A stretch of DNA of 64,000 bases, taken from NCBI RefSeq assembly GCF_000376805.1, contig NZ_AQXT01000002.1, positions 2,232,001 through 2,296,000 of the forward strand, in the 5' to 3' direction. The notes beneath the pieces were generated by a model. That model had not been told where the DNA came from, ran no database searches, and saw nothing but the letters and a program-made list of their open reading frames with translations. Within the stretch, counting starts at the first letter, position 1. Each line of letters begins with the position of its first letter. A program made the position numbers and the translations under genes. This document shows, piece after piece, positions 61,963 to 64,000 of this stretch. This DNA is from Henriciella marina DSM 19595 (GTDB taxonomy: Bacteria; Pseudomonadota; Alphaproteobacteria; Caulobacterales; Hyphomonadaceae).

Positions 61963-62416
61963 CCAGCAGGCGGCCTGGGACCGGTTTCAGGCGGACACGG
62001 CAGACGCCCGCCGCCCTTATGACATCTTCGCCTTCGGAGACGGACCGGAGCTTGCGGAGGAATTGCTGGCGCTGGTGCTTGCGGGAACAAAGCAGGCGAC
62101 GGCCAGCCGGTTGAACCTCTACAAGACACTCGGCATGCGCCCGCCTGCGCCCGGCGACCTTTCGCTCGTCCTCGACGCAGCAGATCGGCCTGCCTGTGTC
62201 ATCGAGACAATCCGCGTAGACATCGCCCCGTTTTCTGCTGCGACCGAAGAATTCGCTTATGTCGAAGGCGAAGGCGACCGTTCTCTCGCTTACTGGCAGG
62301 AGGTGCACCTCACCTACTTTCACCGCGAGTGTGCGAGAGAAGGCAGTTTCTTTTCAGAGGATGAGCCCATCGTCTTCGAGCGCTTCCGGCTTATCTGGAC
62401 CTCTGACAAGCAATAG
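61952..62416 (+). CDS. ASCH domain-containing protein
   Basis: A 154-residue protein with the ASCH fold: FAFGDGPELAEELLALVLAG, then GTKQATASRLNLYK, and EGDRSLAYWQEVHLTYFH. ASCH domains bind RNA or nucleosides and some are amidohydrolases acting on N4-acetylcytidine. The ATG at 61952 is coupled to the upstream stop. Confidence 0.85.
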   Translation: MTPDQQAAWDRFQADTADARRPYDIFAFGDGPELAEELLALVLAGTKQATASRLNLYKTLGMRPPAPGDLSLVLDAADRPACVIETIRVDIAPFSAATEEFAYVEGEGDRSLAYWQEVHLTYFHRECAREGSFFSEDEPIVFERFRLIWTSDKQ

Positions 62417-62450
62417 CTGGCCACCCATTGGCCGCTGATGGAGCACAGGA

Positions 62451-63305
62451 ATGAAAACCGTCGTCATCACAGGCGCCTCAACCGGCATCGGCCGCGCTGC
62501 CGCAGAGCATCTGGCCGCGCAGGGCTGGAAAGTCTTCGCAGGCGTCCGCAAACAGGAAGACGCCGACGCGCTGAAGAAGGCAGACCCGCGGATCGAGCCG
62601 CTGATGCTGGATGTGACCAAGCGCGAAGATGTTGATGCGGCTGTCGAGACGGTGTCGAAAGCTTTGAACGGGGCAAAGCTTGCTGGCCTCGTCAACAATG
62701 CAGGCATCGCCAGCATGGGCCCGCTCGCCCTCCAGCCCGCCGATGAGTTCCAGTCCCACTTTGAGGTCAACGTCTTTGGCACCCTGAACGCGACGCAGGC
62801 CTTCCTGCCGCTACTTGGCATGGATCAGAACCGCACGGGCGACCCCGGCCGTATCGTCAACATAACCTCGCTGGGCGGACGCATCGCGGCGCCCTTCCTT
62901 GGCGCCTACACGGCCACCAAGCACGCGGTCGAAAGCATGACCGACAGCTTCCGGCGCGAACTCATCATCTATGGCATCGATGCGATCGCCATCGGCCCTG
63001 GCTCTGTGAAGACGCCGATCTGGGACAAGGCCGAGGACAAGAATGAGAACCAGCCCTACGCCAACTCGGCCTGGGCCAAACCGATCGAGAAGTTCGCCGA
63101 AACGATGATGAAAGGCGGGCGCGAAGGCCTGCCCCCTGAAAGGATCGCCGAAGTTATCGAGACCGCACTCACCGATTCCAGCCCGAAAGCCCGTTATGCG
63201 CCGGTCCCCAACAAGTTCACCAACTGGACTATACCGACCCACATCCCGAAGCGCTGGCTCGACAGCATCTTCGCCAGCCGGTTCGGGATGAAAAAGCCAG
63301 ACTAG
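62451..63305 (+). CDS. SDR-family oxidoreductase
   Basis: A 284-residue classical short-chain dehydrogenase. The cofactor motif is TGASTGIGRAA (residues 8-18), followed by NNAG (VNNAGIASMG), the catalytic Ser in VNITSLGGR and YTATK (Tyr-Lys) at the active site. The C-terminal 50 residues are longer than in many SDRs. Substrate unknown; it is near a fatty-acid-type hydratase gene. Confidence 0.92.
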   Translation: MKTVVITGASTGIGRAAAEHLAAQGWKVFAGVRKQEDADALKKADPRIEPLMLDVTKREDVDAAVETVSKALNGAKLAGLVNNAGIASMGPLALQPADEFQSHFEVNVFGTLNATQAFLPLLGMDQNRTGDPGRIVNITSLGGRIAAPFLGAYTATKHAVESMTDSFRRELIIYGIDAIAIGPGSVKTPIWDKAEDKNENQPYANSAWAKPIEKFAETMMKGGREGLPPERIAEVIETALTDSSPKARYAPVPNKFTNWTIPTHIPKRWLDSIFASRFGMKKPD

Positions 63306-63394
63306 CGTCGCCCAACCTGACCGCGCGTCAGCATTTCCAGACCCCGCCAGCCCGCCTAACCTCCTCCGCAGATAACACGCAGGAGGAGAGAGCG

Positions 63395-64000
63395 ATGGCA
63401 GATCTGGTAACGCGCAAGGATGACGATGGCCTTTGCTGGCTGACGTTCAACCGGCCGGACAAGCTGAACTCGCTGACCGTCGGCATGTTTCGCGAACTGC
63501 GGGGCCATGTCAGCGATCTCCACAAGGATGAGAGCATCGGCTGCGTCATCCTGAAAGGCGCAGGCAAATGCTTCTCGGCCGGGCATGACCTTGGCGACAT
63601 CGCTGAAGGCGAAGCGGTCCCGTCGCGCGGCTGGCATTCGGAAACCCTCCGCCTGATGGAAAAGCTGCCAAAGCCTGTCATCGCCGCCGTGCACAGCCAT
63701 TGCTATACCGGCGCGCTCGAAGTTGCGCTGGCCGCTGATTTCATCCTCGCCGCTCAGTCTGCCAAATTCGCGGACACGCACGCAAAATGGGCGCTCACCC
63801 CGATCTGGGGCATGAGCCAGCGCCTGCCGCGCCGCGTCGGCATCGCGACAGCGAAACGCCTCATGTTCACCGCGGAGACCGTCAAAGCCGACGAGGCCTT
63901 GCGCATTGGCCTCTGCGAAGCTGTCTTCCCTGATGAGAGCTTCGACGCTGATCTCGAAGCCTTCGCGCGTCAGATCCTCTCAAACTCGCCTTTCAGTCAT
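63395..64000 (+). CDS. Enoyl-CoA hydratase/isomerase family protein (partial, 3' end outside window)
   Basis: The first 202 residues are visible; the frame runs off the window. It starts MADLVTRKDDDGLCWLTFNRPDKLNSL, the crotonase opening. The oxyanion-hole region is CFSAGHDLGDI. The second glycine-rich turn is HCYTGALEVALAADF, with Glu at the typical catalytic place. AGGAGGAG lies about seven bases before the ATG at 63395. Likely an acyl-CoA hydratase or isomerase; the exact reaction needs the C-terminus. Confidence 0.85.
   Translation, partial: MADLVTRKDDDGLCWLTFNRPDKLNSLTVGMFRELRGHVSDLHKDESIGCVILKGAGKCFSAGHDLGDIAEGEAVPSRGWHSETLRLMEKLPKPVIAAVHSHCYTGALEVALAADFILAAQSAKFADTHAKWALTPIWGMSQRLPRRVGIATAKRLMFTAETVKADEALRIGLCEAVFPDESFDADLEAFARQILSNSPFSH

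Noticed and set aside
1-64000. CRISPR array, prophage or insertion sequence
   Set aside because: I saw no regularly spaced repeats and no transposase, integrase or phage structural genes in the window.

Overview
The window looks like chromosomal DNA of a stalked or budding marine alphaproteobacterium, most likely of the Hyphomonadaceae (Hyphomonas/Henriciella-like). This is inferred from the high GC content, the family-level similarity of the proteins, and lineage markers: ChpT, GapR, MmcB, CarD next to RpoH, an alphaproteobacterial Mic60-like protein beside HemY in a heme operon, UrcA, and an Oar-like TonB receptor. Genes are tightly packed and no stretch longer than about 240 bases lacks a gene. 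No rRNA, CRISPR array, insertion sequence or prophage was seen; there is one tRNA, for Thr with anticodon CGT.

Layout. 1-7.7 kb: the 5' part of a DUF3298-like lipoprotein gene, putA (proline to glutamate), a GT4 glycosyltransferase, a PstS-like phosphate-binding lipoprotein, glutamate racemase, and a phasin-like protein with a helix-hairpin-helix tail. 7.7-14 kb: a disulfide flavoprotein with an apparent CTG start, a zinc metallopeptidase, a pair of unusual eight-helix membrane proteins that look like reduced relatives of cytochrome oxidase subunit I, and the agmatine-to-putrescine genes aguA-aguB. 14-19 kb: a large TonB-dependent receptor and a GT39 transferase. 19-28 kb: an information and stress block with a Suv3-like helicase, an S4 RNA-binding protein, TerB, ferredoxin, CarD, RpoH and ClpB. 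28-36.3 kb: envelope genes, with an S9 peptidase, an UrcA protein, an M23 endopeptidase and a ydbH-ynbE-ydbL set for inter-membrane lipid transport. 36.3-38.4 kb: signalling genes chpT, a CheY-like regulator and a CheR-like methyltransferase. 38.4-48.9 kb: a membrane protein with its winged-helix regulator, a secreted beta-gamma crystallin, rimM, GT4, a GST-like protein, Hsp20, a lipoprotein methyltransferase, a 2OG-Fe dioxygenase, pyrophosphatase, LysE, carbonic anhydrase and TetR. 48.9-55.7 kb: tsaD and a GH5 lipoprotein, divergent from hemC-hemD-Mic60-hemY, then tRNA-Thr. 55.7-64 kb: ThpR, DUF2853, Bax-inhibitor-1, MmcB, MsrB, GapR, a flavin monooxygenase, an ASCH protein, an SDR and a partial enoyl-CoA hydratase.

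How genes fit together. RpoH is encoded here along with two likely targets, clpB and hsp20. Both have sigma-32-like promoters with the same 14-base spacer, and hsp20 also has a leader resembling a ROSE RNA thermometer. The heme genes are coupled to two inner-membrane proteins (Mic60-like and HemY-like).

The most novel signal is the tandem pair at 10.3-12.2 kb. Both proteins keep two histidines exactly 129 residues apart, at the positions of the low-spin heme ligands of heme-copper oxidases. The copper and high-spin heme ligands are gone. The second gene lies between perfect 22-bp direct repeats, one of which is the 3' end of aguB.
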